This document shows, piece by piece, positions 1 through 6,382 of a stretch of DNA of 7,040 nt (positions are counted from its first letter, which is position 1; the number at the start of each line of letters is the position of its first letter). The DNA is taken from assembly GCA_947165795.1 (NCBI GenBank), contig CAMVBP010000107.1:1-7040 (forward strand), read 5' to 3'. The notes under the pieces were generated by a model. That model saw nothing but the letters and a program-made list of their open reading frames with translations. It had not been told where the DNA came from and did not search any database. Both the position numbers and the translations under genes were made by a program. The DNA is from an uncultured Treponema sp. (GTDB lineage Bacteria; Spirochaetota; Spirochaetia; Treponematales; Treponemataceae).

Positions 1-2775
1 TATTCCATAGCCTTGTGATTCCGCAACGGCATGAACTGCAGGTGTTCCTCCAGTGCCCGGCTCATAACCAACATAAAGAGAACCACAATTCATAATTCCA
101 CCACCGCTAACAGCTTTGTTTGCAAAAGTAGTTGGACCTGCAGTATCTCCTGTTAGTGCTACAGAAGTTGAGGTACGGCTGTCTCCAATAAGAACATTAC
201 CATTTACATAAAGAGAAGCCCCTGTTGAAATATAAATGCCGCCTCCTTTTCCGTCGTCATTCATATTTGTTGTAGCATTTGCGATATTTCCAGTTACAAC
301 AGCCCCGTCAGAAAGAACTACAGTTGAATTATTTTCAATTAAAATTCCACCGCCGTTTCCGCTTTTGTTTCCACCTGTAATCTTTAAATTTTTTACAGTT
401 ACAGGAACAGCCGAGCCGACTGTAAGTACCGTACCTGTTCCACCGGCATTAAGACTATCCTTTGGAGTTCCGTCAGTATTAAGTCCATTTGCACCACGGA
501 TTGTTAAAGCCGGACAGTTTGCAGCTATTAAGGCTGTACCAATACTTTGATTTCCAGAGATTTTTCCATCAATAAGAATTTCGGCTTCTTCACCACCGCT
601 CAGTTCTTCTATAGCATGTGCAAGAGTTCTAAAAGGCGAATCTTTTGTTCCATGAATACCATCTGCATCATCTCCGTCGGCCGTACAAGTTATACGGTTT
701 TCAGAACCTCTTCCCGCAACATATATTGGCGCACAAAGAATTCCTCTTTCAGTATAAGAAGTTGATTTTTTAATACTGAAGTCGCTGTCTGTGATTTTAA
801 ATCTTCCTACCAGTGCATCAGTTAATTCTGTGGCATAATTTGAATCAACTCCCAAAACCTGAGTTCCACGGCTCCAGTTTGGAGGAAGAATTGTTCCAAC
901 TACAGTATCTGTTGAAGTAAGATCACCTGCAATTACTATCTTTTTATTGCTTGCAAGAGCAATATCATTTTTTCCTTCTTTCTGCTCACCTGCAACACCA
1001 TAAGGAATACTTGCATTGCCAGAAATTGAAAAATCAGCCTTTGTATAAATTGCTCCGCCAGATGATTCCGCAGAAGTTACCTGATTTTGTGAAATAACAC
1101 CGCCGGAAAAGTTAAAGCTTCCGGAAGCAACGTAAACTCCACCGCCTAAATGGCCAGCAGCATTGCTGTCTATATTTGCACCTGCAATATTAAGTGTTGC
1201 CCCATCTTCTATAGAAACTCCACCACCGCGCGCTACAGCTCCGTTATGTGTAACAGTTGCACCAGCTTCAAGAGTAACAGTTCCACCTTTACTCCAGATT
1301 CCGCCACCGCCAACTTCTGTATCACCGGAATCGCTTGCACTTGAATAGTTTCCGCTTACAACCGCGCCGTTTTTTACGGTAAGAGTACCGCCGTTATTAT
1401 AAATTCCACCGCCTGATTCTGCATAATTTGCCGCTGCAGTAGTTGAAGTAACGGCCGCACTTTTTTCTGCACCAATCAAAGTTCCGGTATCAAGCGTTAC
1501 ATTTGTACCGGAAGCCATGTAAATTCCGCCGCCCTTAGAACCGTTTCCAGAAAGATGGCCGCCCGTAACCTGAAGATTTCTGAGCGTTACCTGCTTGGTT
1601 GTCGAAATATTTAAAACACTTCCGTCACCGCCAGATAAAACACCAGGATTATTGGCACTTATTCCGCAAATTGTCAGTGTTTTTACTTTTGAGTTAAGGG
1701 CAGATCCAAGTTCAGTAATTCCTGCTACACTGCCGTCAACCCAGATTGTATAATCATTTGCTTCGAGTCCATTTGAATTAATAATACTTACAGCCTTTGC
1801 AAGAGTACTGCAGGGATAAAATCTTGAACCATGTTCTTCATTTGCAGTTGCATTTGAAGATACATAAATTTGAGTTCGGGAAGCATTTGTCAGACGTTCC
1901 TGGGTAAGCTCAAATGCTCCAGAGCTGTTTATATATTCATCTGTATTTTTTTCCCATTTTTGTGTAGAAAAGCCTTTAATTACAAAAATATTTTCTGCAA
2001 CATCAGGATATAAAGGAACCTGAGAAGAATCTAAAAACTTCAGATAAATTTCATAAAGTCCTGCAGGAACATTTACACTGGCAGGGAATGTTACCGTTGA
2101 ACCAGACTTTTCAATCATAGAAAATTCTGTCGGCCAGTCTGCAGAATTTGAACTTGTACAAACAGTCTGTACATATTGAACGCTGGCCGGAACTGTCATA
2201 GAAAGAGAAATATGTCCGTTTCCGCTTTGACTTGTATCAGGACGAAGAACAAAATTGTGCGATAAAACAGGCTCATCTGTTGAAAGTCTTACAGGAAAAG
2301 AATCAACAAGTAATTGCGTATCGGTTCCTGTTTCTTGTATTCCAACAGTAATCGTCCAGTCTACGTCCTGCGCAAGATTCATTGAAAAAATATATTTGGA
2401 TGTTGATCCAACCTGAGTTATATCTGAACCTGCTACTACGACATCAGTCTGGCCGGAAGCAGTGGCCTTTGCAAAAAATGTAATTCCACTGCCCGAAATT
2501 TCTGGAAATGCAGTTCGCGCATTGGAATTATCTTCATTTTCATCAAATATAATAGAAGGAAATGCACCTTGCAGAGAAAAAGTTCCTGTAAAGTTTGAAG
2601 TTGTTTGAGTCGAAGAAGGAGCCGAAGAAGAAGATTCGCTCTGTCCGGAAGAAGACTCTTCTACAGTTTCCGGGCTGAAAAGATTTGTACAAGTAAGAAA
2701 AAGCATTGAAGAAAGAATTAAAAAAAGAATGAAAGGAGATTTTTTTAGTTTTTTAGTTCGTAAAATATTTTTCAT
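1..2775 (-). CDS. Large beta-helix lipoprotein B with Pmp-like GGGI repeats (C-terminus beyond window)
   Basis: The frame is open for 925 codons from ATG at 2775 to the left edge, so the protein is C-terminally incomplete here. Residues 1-29 look like a lipoprotein signal: a Lys-rich start (MKNILRTKKLKK), a hydrophobic stretch FILFLILSSMLFL, then Cys29 in FLTC. That lipobox is loose but acceptable for spirochaetes. A Ser/Thr/Glu-rich linker follows (about 35-62), then a beta-rich region (63-300) without a recognised domain. Module 1 opens near 302 (QIYVSSNA) and module 2 near 683 (APIYVAGRG). Each has an opening strand, a Leu-Ala-x-Ala helix (LAKAV, LAHAI), then repeated strands with GGG turns at 415, 455, 489, 517, 544, 573, 808, 844 and 891. 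This is the pattern of a right-handed parallel beta-helix close to chlamydial Pmp repeats. Likely role: cell-surface or periplasmic structural or adhesive protein (inference). It is the second gene of an operon with lipoprotein A, and a strong Shine-Dalgarno sequence fixes the start. The C-terminus is unseen, so an autotransporter barrel cannot be excluded. Confidence 0.85.
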   Translation of the reverse strand, partial: MKNILRTKKLKKSPFILFLILSSMLFLTCTNLFSPETVEESSSGQSESSSSAPSSTQTTSNFTGTFSLQGAFPSIIFDENEDNSNARTAFPEISGSGITFFAKATASGQTDVVVAGSDITQVGSTSKYIFSMNLAQDVDWTITVGIQETGTDTQLLVDSFPVRLSTDEPVLSHNFVLRPDTSQSGNGHISLSMTVPASVQYVQTVCTSSNSADWPTEFSMIEKSGSTVTFPASVNVPAGLYEIYLKFLDSSQVPLYPDVAENIFVIKGFSTQKWEKNTDEYINSSGAFELTQERLTNASRTQIYVSSNATANEEHGSRFYPCSTLAKAVSIINSNGLEANDYTIWVDGSVAGITELGSALNSKVKTLTICGISANNPGVLSGGDGSVLNISTTKQVTLRNLQVTGGHLSGNGSKGGGIYMASGTNVTLDTGTLIGAEKSAAVTSTTAAANYAESGGGIYNNGGTLTVKNGAVVSGNYSSASDSGDTEVGGGGIWSKGGTVTLEAGATVTHNGAVARGGGVSIEDGATLNIAGANIDSNAAGHLGGGVYVASGSFNFSGGVISQNQVTSAESSGGAIYTKADFSISGNASIPYGVAGEQKEGKNDIALASNKKIVIAGDLTSTDTVVGTILPPNWSRGTQVLGVDSNYATELTDALVGRFKITDSDFSIKKSTSYTERGILCAPIYVAGRGSENRITCTADGDDADGIHGTKDSPFRTLAHAIEELSGGEEAEILIDGKISGNQSIGTALIAANCPALTIRGANGLNTDGTPKDSLNAGGTGTVLTVGSAVPVTVKNLKITGGNKSGNGGGILIENNSTVVLSDGAVVTGNIANATTNMNDDGKGGGIYISTGASLYVNGNVLIGDSRTSTSVALTGDTAGPTTFANKAVSGGGIMNCGSLYVGYEPGTGGTPAVHAVAESQGYGI
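1036..1533 (-). repeat. Protein-level tandem beta-helix coils with GGGI(Y/W) turns in lipoprotein B
   Basis: Residues 415-580 hold six successive glycine turns: GGGIYM (415), GGGIYN (455), GGGGIW (489), GGGVS (517), GGGVY (544) and GGAIYT (573). Spacing is 40, 34, 28, 27 and 29 residues. An Asn-containing strand end (SGNYSS, THNGAV, DSNAAG, SQNQVT) precedes the last four. The Asn-then-GGAI arrangement resembles the FxxN/GGAI repeats of chlamydial polymorphic membrane proteins. The repeats are diverged at DNA level, so recent tandem duplication is not indicated. Confidence 0.7.
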
Positions 2776-2780
2776 CTCAT

Positions 2781-2787
2781 CCTCCTT
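2781..2787 (-). promoter_or_regulatory. Ribosome binding site of lipoprotein B, overlapping the stop of lipoprotein A
   Basis: On the minus strand this reads AAGGAGG, a near-perfect Shine-Dalgarno sequence 5 nt before ATG at 2775. Its first two bases lie in the TAA stop codon (2786-2788) of the upstream gene. A ribosome finishing A therefore sits on the start region of B, which favours translational coupling. An ATG at 2780 is followed by AGA TGA and cannot be the start. Confidence 0.85.
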
Positions 2788-5407
2788 AATTAGAAACACC
2801 ATAAATTATAAAGTCTTTTGAATGCGGAATTCCCATATAAGTAGCTGTTACATGCAATACATAAGTTTCTGGATATGGGAGAGCCGCTGGAATTGTAATT
2901 ATGTTATTGTTTACTGCCGGTGCATAACTTCCTGTAAGTTCACCACCACACAAAAGTGTTGCCGCCCAGGTCATCTGAGATTCATCACCGTCGCTATCAT
3001 AATATCTGTCGTTGTTTGTATTATTCTGCAGGGTTCTGGTTGCTGCATTGTATGTAAATGTATGTGTAGTTCCACCCATCTCAAGCGTTACTACCGGAGT
3101 TATTGTAAAATCTTTTGCCTGACCGACTGTAAATCTGTAGTTTCCGTCTGCATCTGCAGTTGCCATAGTAAAATTAAAGTTAAAGTCAAATGTGTTATAA
3201 ATTTCGGCTCCTGATTTTGCAAAGGCTGCGTCTGTACCCTCTTTTACTACGGCAAATGTATCTCCCTTAAATACTTTTCCAGGCAATTCCGTATTTGTTG
3301 TTCCGTAACCGAAACCAGAAGTAAATATAACTGGAGTTCCAATTTCCGGCTCGGTAAGTCCCGTAAAGTTCTTAGAAATTCTGATTAAACTTCCTGTTAC
3401 AGCACCTGTAATATTAAGTGGAGAATCCTTTGAAATATAGAAGTTTGCAGGATTACCATCTGAATTATAGTTTCTGTCTACTGTGTTTCTTCCAGAAATA
3501 TTTACAGTTCCGTCTGTATAGAAAATTCCTGCCCCTGAACCATTTGTTGTTAAAGTATTTTCTTTTACAGTTACACCGTTTAAATTCAATATTCCTGAAG
3601 CAAGCTTAATTCCGGCACCAGATTCAGCATAGTTTCCTGTTACAGTAACTCCATTAAGGTTCAAGGTTCCGCCGTTCATATAAATACCGCCGGCATCAGT
3701 ATTGTTACCGCCTGTAATAGTTACGTTATTAATTGTCAATTCAACATTATTCTGAGTTCTGATAACATAACCTGGATTTCCGGAAGAACGGCCTGCATTA
3801 ATTGTGTATCCGTTTCCTTCAATTTTATACTTAATTGTTGAATCAGAAACTCCGGAAGAAGGCTTTTTGAAACTTGCAAATGCATTATCTGTTGTAGAAT
3901 CAAAAACATCAGTTGAAATTGGACTTATACTGCTCTGGAGTTTTATTGTATAAGTTGCACCAGGTACATAATCATTTTGAGCATCAGAAATCATTTCTAT
4001 TAAACATTTCTGCAGAGAATTATAAGGATTATAAAGAGAACCGTTGCCAAGAGCCGAGCCCGAAGCATTTACGTAATAATTCAGGCTTCTGTGAACTGTA
4101 AACGGATTAGATGAAGACGAACCAAAGCCCGTATTATTTCCGCTGTCTACATAACCAGAGTAACATGCGTAAGCTTCTACATAGAACTGACCTTTTTCTA
4201 CCGAAACAGAAACCGGTGCTGTTCCGCTTCCGGTTGCAACAGGCAGTGTTGTTCCAACTTTGAAAATATTATAAATAATTGTAGGCGCGCCAGGTGCATC
4301 TTCGGCAGGAACCTGAACTGTTGCCTGACCTGTAGGATCATTTTCGTCCATTAAGGTACGATAAGCAGATCTGTCGTGATTAATCGTAAAGGTAAAGAGT
4401 CCTGTGTCATCCTCTACAGAATTAGTACTTGAATTGGTAACACTCAGCGTTACAGGACTTAACTGAGGATTTGTATTTGAAATATAAATTGTATTACTGA
4501 ATCCATAATCATCAGTTAAACGGAGGCTGCTGGAAACAGTTGCATTTTCCGGAGCGGCAGGATCCAGACCTGTTAAATAGTAAAGAGTTACATAACCCGC
4601 AGGAGCAGTCCCCTGGAAAACTGCAGCAGATGTATCTACGTTTTGAAGTCCAGATATGGAAGTAACAAGATTTGGAGTTCCACCGTCGCTTTTTGTTATA
4701 CCGGCCAGACCGGAAGAAGAAAATTCAATATAATAAAGATCACTTCCAATATAAATGCGTTTTGTATCTTTTTCGTGAACCGAGCCATAAAGATTCGGCA
4801 CATAAAGACAAATTACATACTGCGTATTATCCCGCTGATACATTGCCCCTCGAATTCTTGGAGGAATGGTATTAACCATTACAGATATATGGAAAGATTC
4901 AAACTCTCGTTGTGATATAGATTCTTTTATAGTTATTGTACCGGAAAGATCCTTTACAATAGAAGTTGGATTTCCTGAAGAATCTGTATAACATGCATCG
5001 CCGTTATCAATTGCATATAAGAATTCTTTACTGAAAACAACTGTCGCATTTTCTCTTGAACTTGACTGAATAAAATAAACTGCATTCGAAAATTCCGCGG
5101 CTTTTGCGGCTACAAGCGAATTATCAAAATCATAAGAAAAATCCAGAATGTAATGCTGTGGATTACGAAGAACAAGAGAAATAGTTTTATTTTCGTTGCT
5201 TTCTACACAATCAATTCCAGTACTTCCGCTGCCAATTGAACGGTTGATTACGCTTTCTATAATTGCAGCTGTATTTGTGTAGTATTCAAAAAATTCATGA
5301 ACAGGATCATTCCATGTTGCCTGTTCACAGCCTGTAAGGAGAAGAAAAATCATAAAAATTATAAGTGCGACGATGCCTGATTTCTTACAACGTAACAATC
5401 TTGTCAT
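2786..5407 (-). CDS. Large lipoprotein A with Ig-like strands and one beta-helix module
   Basis: This gene encodes about 873 aa from ATG at 5407. The N-terminus is a clear lipoprotein signal: MTRLLRCKKSG, a hydrophobic core IVALIIFMIFLLL, then the lipobox LLTGC with Cys27 as the lipidated residue. After a short helical stretch (about 35-56), residues 75-440 are beta-rich and look like several bacterial Ig-like domains; TIPPRIRGA near 180 resembles a domain boundary. A beta-helix module starts near 443 (NYYVNASGS, then NPYNSLQKCL). Coils with LNLNGVTV strands and AGGIY, GAGIKL and GAGIFY turns lie at about 557-661. Residues 742-873 form a C-terminal beta domain ending in a strand near KDFIIYGVSN. 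No catalytic motif is apparent; an envelope or surface-adhesion role is inference. In-frame TTG (5449) and GTG (5431) codons lie further upstream. The TTG falls upstream of the predicted transcript start, so it is rejected; the GTG remains possible. It is the first gene of the operon with lipoprotein B. Confidence 0.85.
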   Translation of the reverse strand: MTRLLRCKKSGIVALIIFMIFLLLTGCEQATWNDPVHEFFEYYTNTAAIIESVINRSIGSGSTGIDCVESNENKTISLVLRNPQHYILDFSYDFDNSLVAAKAAEFSNAVYFIQSSSRENATVVFSKEFLYAIDNGDACYTDSSGNPTSIVKDLSGTITIKESISQREFESFHISVMVNTIPPRIRGAMYQRDNTQYVICLYVPNLYGSVHEKDTKRIYIGSDLYYIEFSSSGLAGITKSDGGTPNLVTSISGLQNVDTSAAVFQGTAPAGYVTLYYLTGLDPAAPENATVSSSLRLTDDYGFSNTIYISNTNPQLSPVTLSVTNSSTNSVEDDTGLFTFTINHDRSAYRTLMDENDPTGQATVQVPAEDAPGAPTIIYNIFKVGTTLPVATGSGTAPVSVSVEKGQFYVEAYACYSGYVDSGNNTGFGSSSSNPFTVHRSLNYYVNASGSALGNGSLYNPYNSLQKCLIEMISDAQNDYVPGATYTIKLQSSISPISTDVFDSTTDNAFASFKKPSSGVSDSTIKYKIEGNGYTINAGRSSGNPGYVIRTQNNVELTINNVTITGGNNTDAGGIYMNGGTLNLNGVTVTGNYAESGAGIKLASGILNLNGVTVKENTLTTNGSGAGIFYTDGTVNISGRNTVDRNYNSDGNPANFYISKDSPLNITGAVTGSLIRISKNFTGLTEPEIGTPVIFTSGFGYGTTNTELPGKVFKGDTFAVVKEGTDAAFAKSGAEIYNTFDFNFNFTMATADADGNYRFTVGQAKDFTITPVVTLEMGGTTHTFTYNAATRTLQNNTNNDRYYDSDGDESQMTWAATLLCGGELTGSYAPAVNNNIITIPAALPYPETYVLHVTATYMGIPHSKDFIIYGVSN
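3425..3739 (-). repeat. Beta-helix coil repeats in lipoprotein A
   Basis: About residues 557-661 (counted from ATG 5407) contain near-repeats: LTINNVTITGG, LNLNGVTVTGN, LNLNGVTVKEN and VNISGRNTVDRN. Each is followed by a Gly-rich turn (AGGIY, GAGIKL, GAGIFY) or its degenerate form (ANFYI). Spacing is about 25-28 residues, roughly one beta-helix coil. The turn NYAESGAGI closely matches NYAESGGGI of lipoprotein B, so the two helices look paralogous. Confidence 0.65.
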
Positions 5408-5437
5408 CACATAATTGTTATAAAATTTCACCGTAAT

Positions 5438-5466
5438 ATTATAATGCAAACTATAAAAATTAGCAA
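5438..5466 (-). promoter_or_regulatory. Sigma70-type promoter of the lipoprotein A-B operon
   Basis: On the minus strand TTGCTA (5466-5461) is followed, after exactly 17 bp, by a perfect TATAAT (5443-5438). The transcript would begin near 5431, leaving about 24 nt before ATG 5407. This spacing and the match to consensus (4/6 and 6/6) make it the best promoter candidate in the window. It lies in the 98-bp gap after the DUF1361 gene, so the lipoprotein operon can be transcribed independently of it. No clear operator was seen. Confidence 0.6.
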
Positions 5467-5505
5467 ATTCTTGATTTTTTTAAGACAGAACTGCTGCGAA
5501 AACTG

Positions 5506-6246
5506 TTATTTAACGGCGGAATTTGCAGGATTTACGGAACTTGCGGACGTTGAAGCAGTTACGGCAGATACGGAATCCAAAAAAACAAAAAGAATATTTA
5601 ACAGAGTTCCGAACAAAAATGTAAAGCCCCACGCAGCCGCATTTTGAATTGGATGAACAACCGTTGTAAAAATATCTTTCATCAGCGGAATAAAATTGCT
5701 GAATATATCCCACGAATTCCATCTTAAAAAACGGCCTATATAAATTCCGTAACTTGTTATATACAAAATCGCAGCATTCAATAAAAAAAGATTGATTTTT
5801 GAAAAACGCCTCTGAAGTATGCTTTTGATTTTCTTAAAGCTTGAAAAACCAAAACCAAGTCCTGTTAATCCGTAGGAAAGTATAAGAATTAAATCAAACC
5901 AGCGGGGCGCAAAAGGCTGCTTTCCCAAATGAATAAAATCGCTGAGAATATACGGCGCATTCGGAAAGAAAATGAACCACAAAAGCAAAAATAAAATTTC
6001 CGTTTTTTTGCCGAAATTTCTGTAAGTCACTATATTTGCAATTAAAAAAGGCACAAATGCTAAAAAAAGGTTCCAAATAAGAAATGCGTACATTGCACGG
6101 CCTGTGTAAATAATCCGGCATAAAGAAAGAAAAATCGAAAAGCCCGAAAGAATTATAAGATAGAAAAAAGTTTTTTCAGAAAACATTGATCTGAAGAATT
6201 TCAGTAAATTTTGTGTACACCTTCTGATTTTTGAATGATTTTTCAT
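5506..6246 (-). CDS. DUF1361 family integral membrane protein
   Basis: A 246-aa protein with about six membrane segments, near residues 26-44, 52-73, 83-103, 116-134, 151-170 and 204-224. I recognise the DUF1361 pattern: WNLFLAFVPF (58-67) in the second segment, the block FFPNAPYILSDFIHL (93-107), and GIYIGRFLRWNSWD (167-180) before the last segment. Asn96, Pro98, Asp103 and the Arg/Trp/Asn cluster are candidates for a polar active or binding site, but the family has no established function that I know of. The start is supported by AAGAGG placed 6 nt before the ATG. The C-terminal 22 residues are a Ser/Ala/Thr/Val-rich tail that is probably outside the conserved domain. It is transcribed towards the lipoprotein operon, with no convincing terminator between, so read-through is possible. 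It diverges from purL. Confidence 0.85.
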   Translation of the reverse strand: MKNHSKIRRCTQNLLKFFRSMFSEKTFFYLIILSGFSIFLSLCRIIYTGRAMYAFLIWNLFLAFVPFLIANIVTYRNFGKKTEILFLLLWFIFFPNAPYILSDFIHLGKQPFAPRWFDLILILSYGLTGLGFGFSSFKKIKSILQRRFSKINLFLLNAAILYITSYGIYIGRFLRWNSWDIFSNFIPLMKDIFTTVVHPIQNAAAWGFTFLFGTLLNILFVFLDSVSAVTASTSASSVNPANSAVK

Positions 6247-6252
6247 TTTATG

Positions 6253-6258
6253 CCTCTT
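6253..6258 (-). promoter_or_regulatory. Ribosome binding site of the DUF1361 gene
   Basis: The minus strand reads AAGAGG, then CATAAA, then ATG at 6246. A 5-of-6 match to AAGGAGG-type sequence at 6-nt spacing supports this start over internal Met codons. Confidence 0.6.
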
Positions 6259-6271
6259 GGAGATTTGTTTT

Positions 6272-6302
6272 ATTCTATTAATATATATTAGGAATGCGGC
6301 AA
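6272..6302 (-). promoter_or_regulatory. Possible promoter of the DUF1361 gene
   Basis: On the minus strand TAGAAT (6277-6272) could be a -10 element, giving a start near 6265 and a leader of about 19 nt that includes the AAGAGG site. The best upstream match is TTGCCG (6302-6297), but the 19-bp spacing is long. TATATT (6285-6280) is an alternative -10. The tract 6270-6290 is very AT-rich, so chance matches are likely. Confidence 0.3.
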
Positions 6303-6316
6303 AATTGCGGCGAATT
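6295..6316. repeat. Tandem 11-bp direct repeat between divergent genes
   Basis: TGCGGCAAAAT (6295-6305) is followed immediately by TGCGGCGAATT (6306-6316), identical at 9 of 11 positions. The unit length is about one turn of B-DNA, so both copies face the same side of the helix, as expected for a protein-binding site. It lies between the candidate promoters of purL and the DUF1361 gene. No known regulator motif was recognised. Confidence 0.4.
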
Positions 6317-6347
6317 TGTGTTATTTTATCGTTTTACTTCTCACCTA

Positions 6348-6376
6348 TTTTCTATCTATAAAATATTTGATATAAT
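6348..6376 (+). promoter_or_regulatory. Promoter of purL, predicting a leaderless transcript
   Basis: TATAAT (6371-6376) is a perfect -10 element. It is separated by only 6 nt (CGCGCT) from the ATG at 6383, so the predicted transcript start falls on or next to the A of the start codon. A weak -35, TTTTCT (6348-6353), sits at 17-bp spacing. An alternative pair, TTTACT (6333-6338) with TATAAA (6357-6362) at 18 bp, would give a leader of about 14 nt, still without a Shine-Dalgarno sequence. Confidence 0.5.
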
Positions 6377-6382
6377 CGCGCT

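Noticed and set aside
236..550. Plus-strand open frame rich in Pro and Phe
   Set aside because: It is antisense to lipoprotein B. The Pro-rich composition is the mirror of the Gly-rich GGN codons of the repeats. The same holds for the short plus-strand frames at 547-765, 1150-1348, 2822-3214, 3418-3609, 3913-4101 and 4643-4915.
1036..1533. CRISPR array or DNA tandem repeat
   Set aside because: The periodicity is at protein level only; unit lengths vary and the DNA copies are diverged within one open frame.
2773..2780. ATG at 2780 as start of lipoprotein B or a leader peptide
   Set aside because: It reads ATG AGA TGA and stops at once, and it abuts the Shine-Dalgarno sequence.
5408..5449. 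Longer start of lipoprotein A at TTG 5449
   Set aside because: The TTG lies upstream of the -10 element and predicted transcript start, and it would add 14 residues before a signal peptide that is already complete from ATG 5407.
5467..5505. Terminator after the DUF1361 gene
   Set aside because: The best inverted repeat (ACAG...CTGT) has only 4 bp with a 14-nt loop, and on the minus strand it is followed by A residues, not a U-run.
6321..6382. Purine riboswitch or attenuator before purL
   Set aside because: The predicted leader is 0-14 nt, too short for a riboswitch, and no suitable stem was seen.
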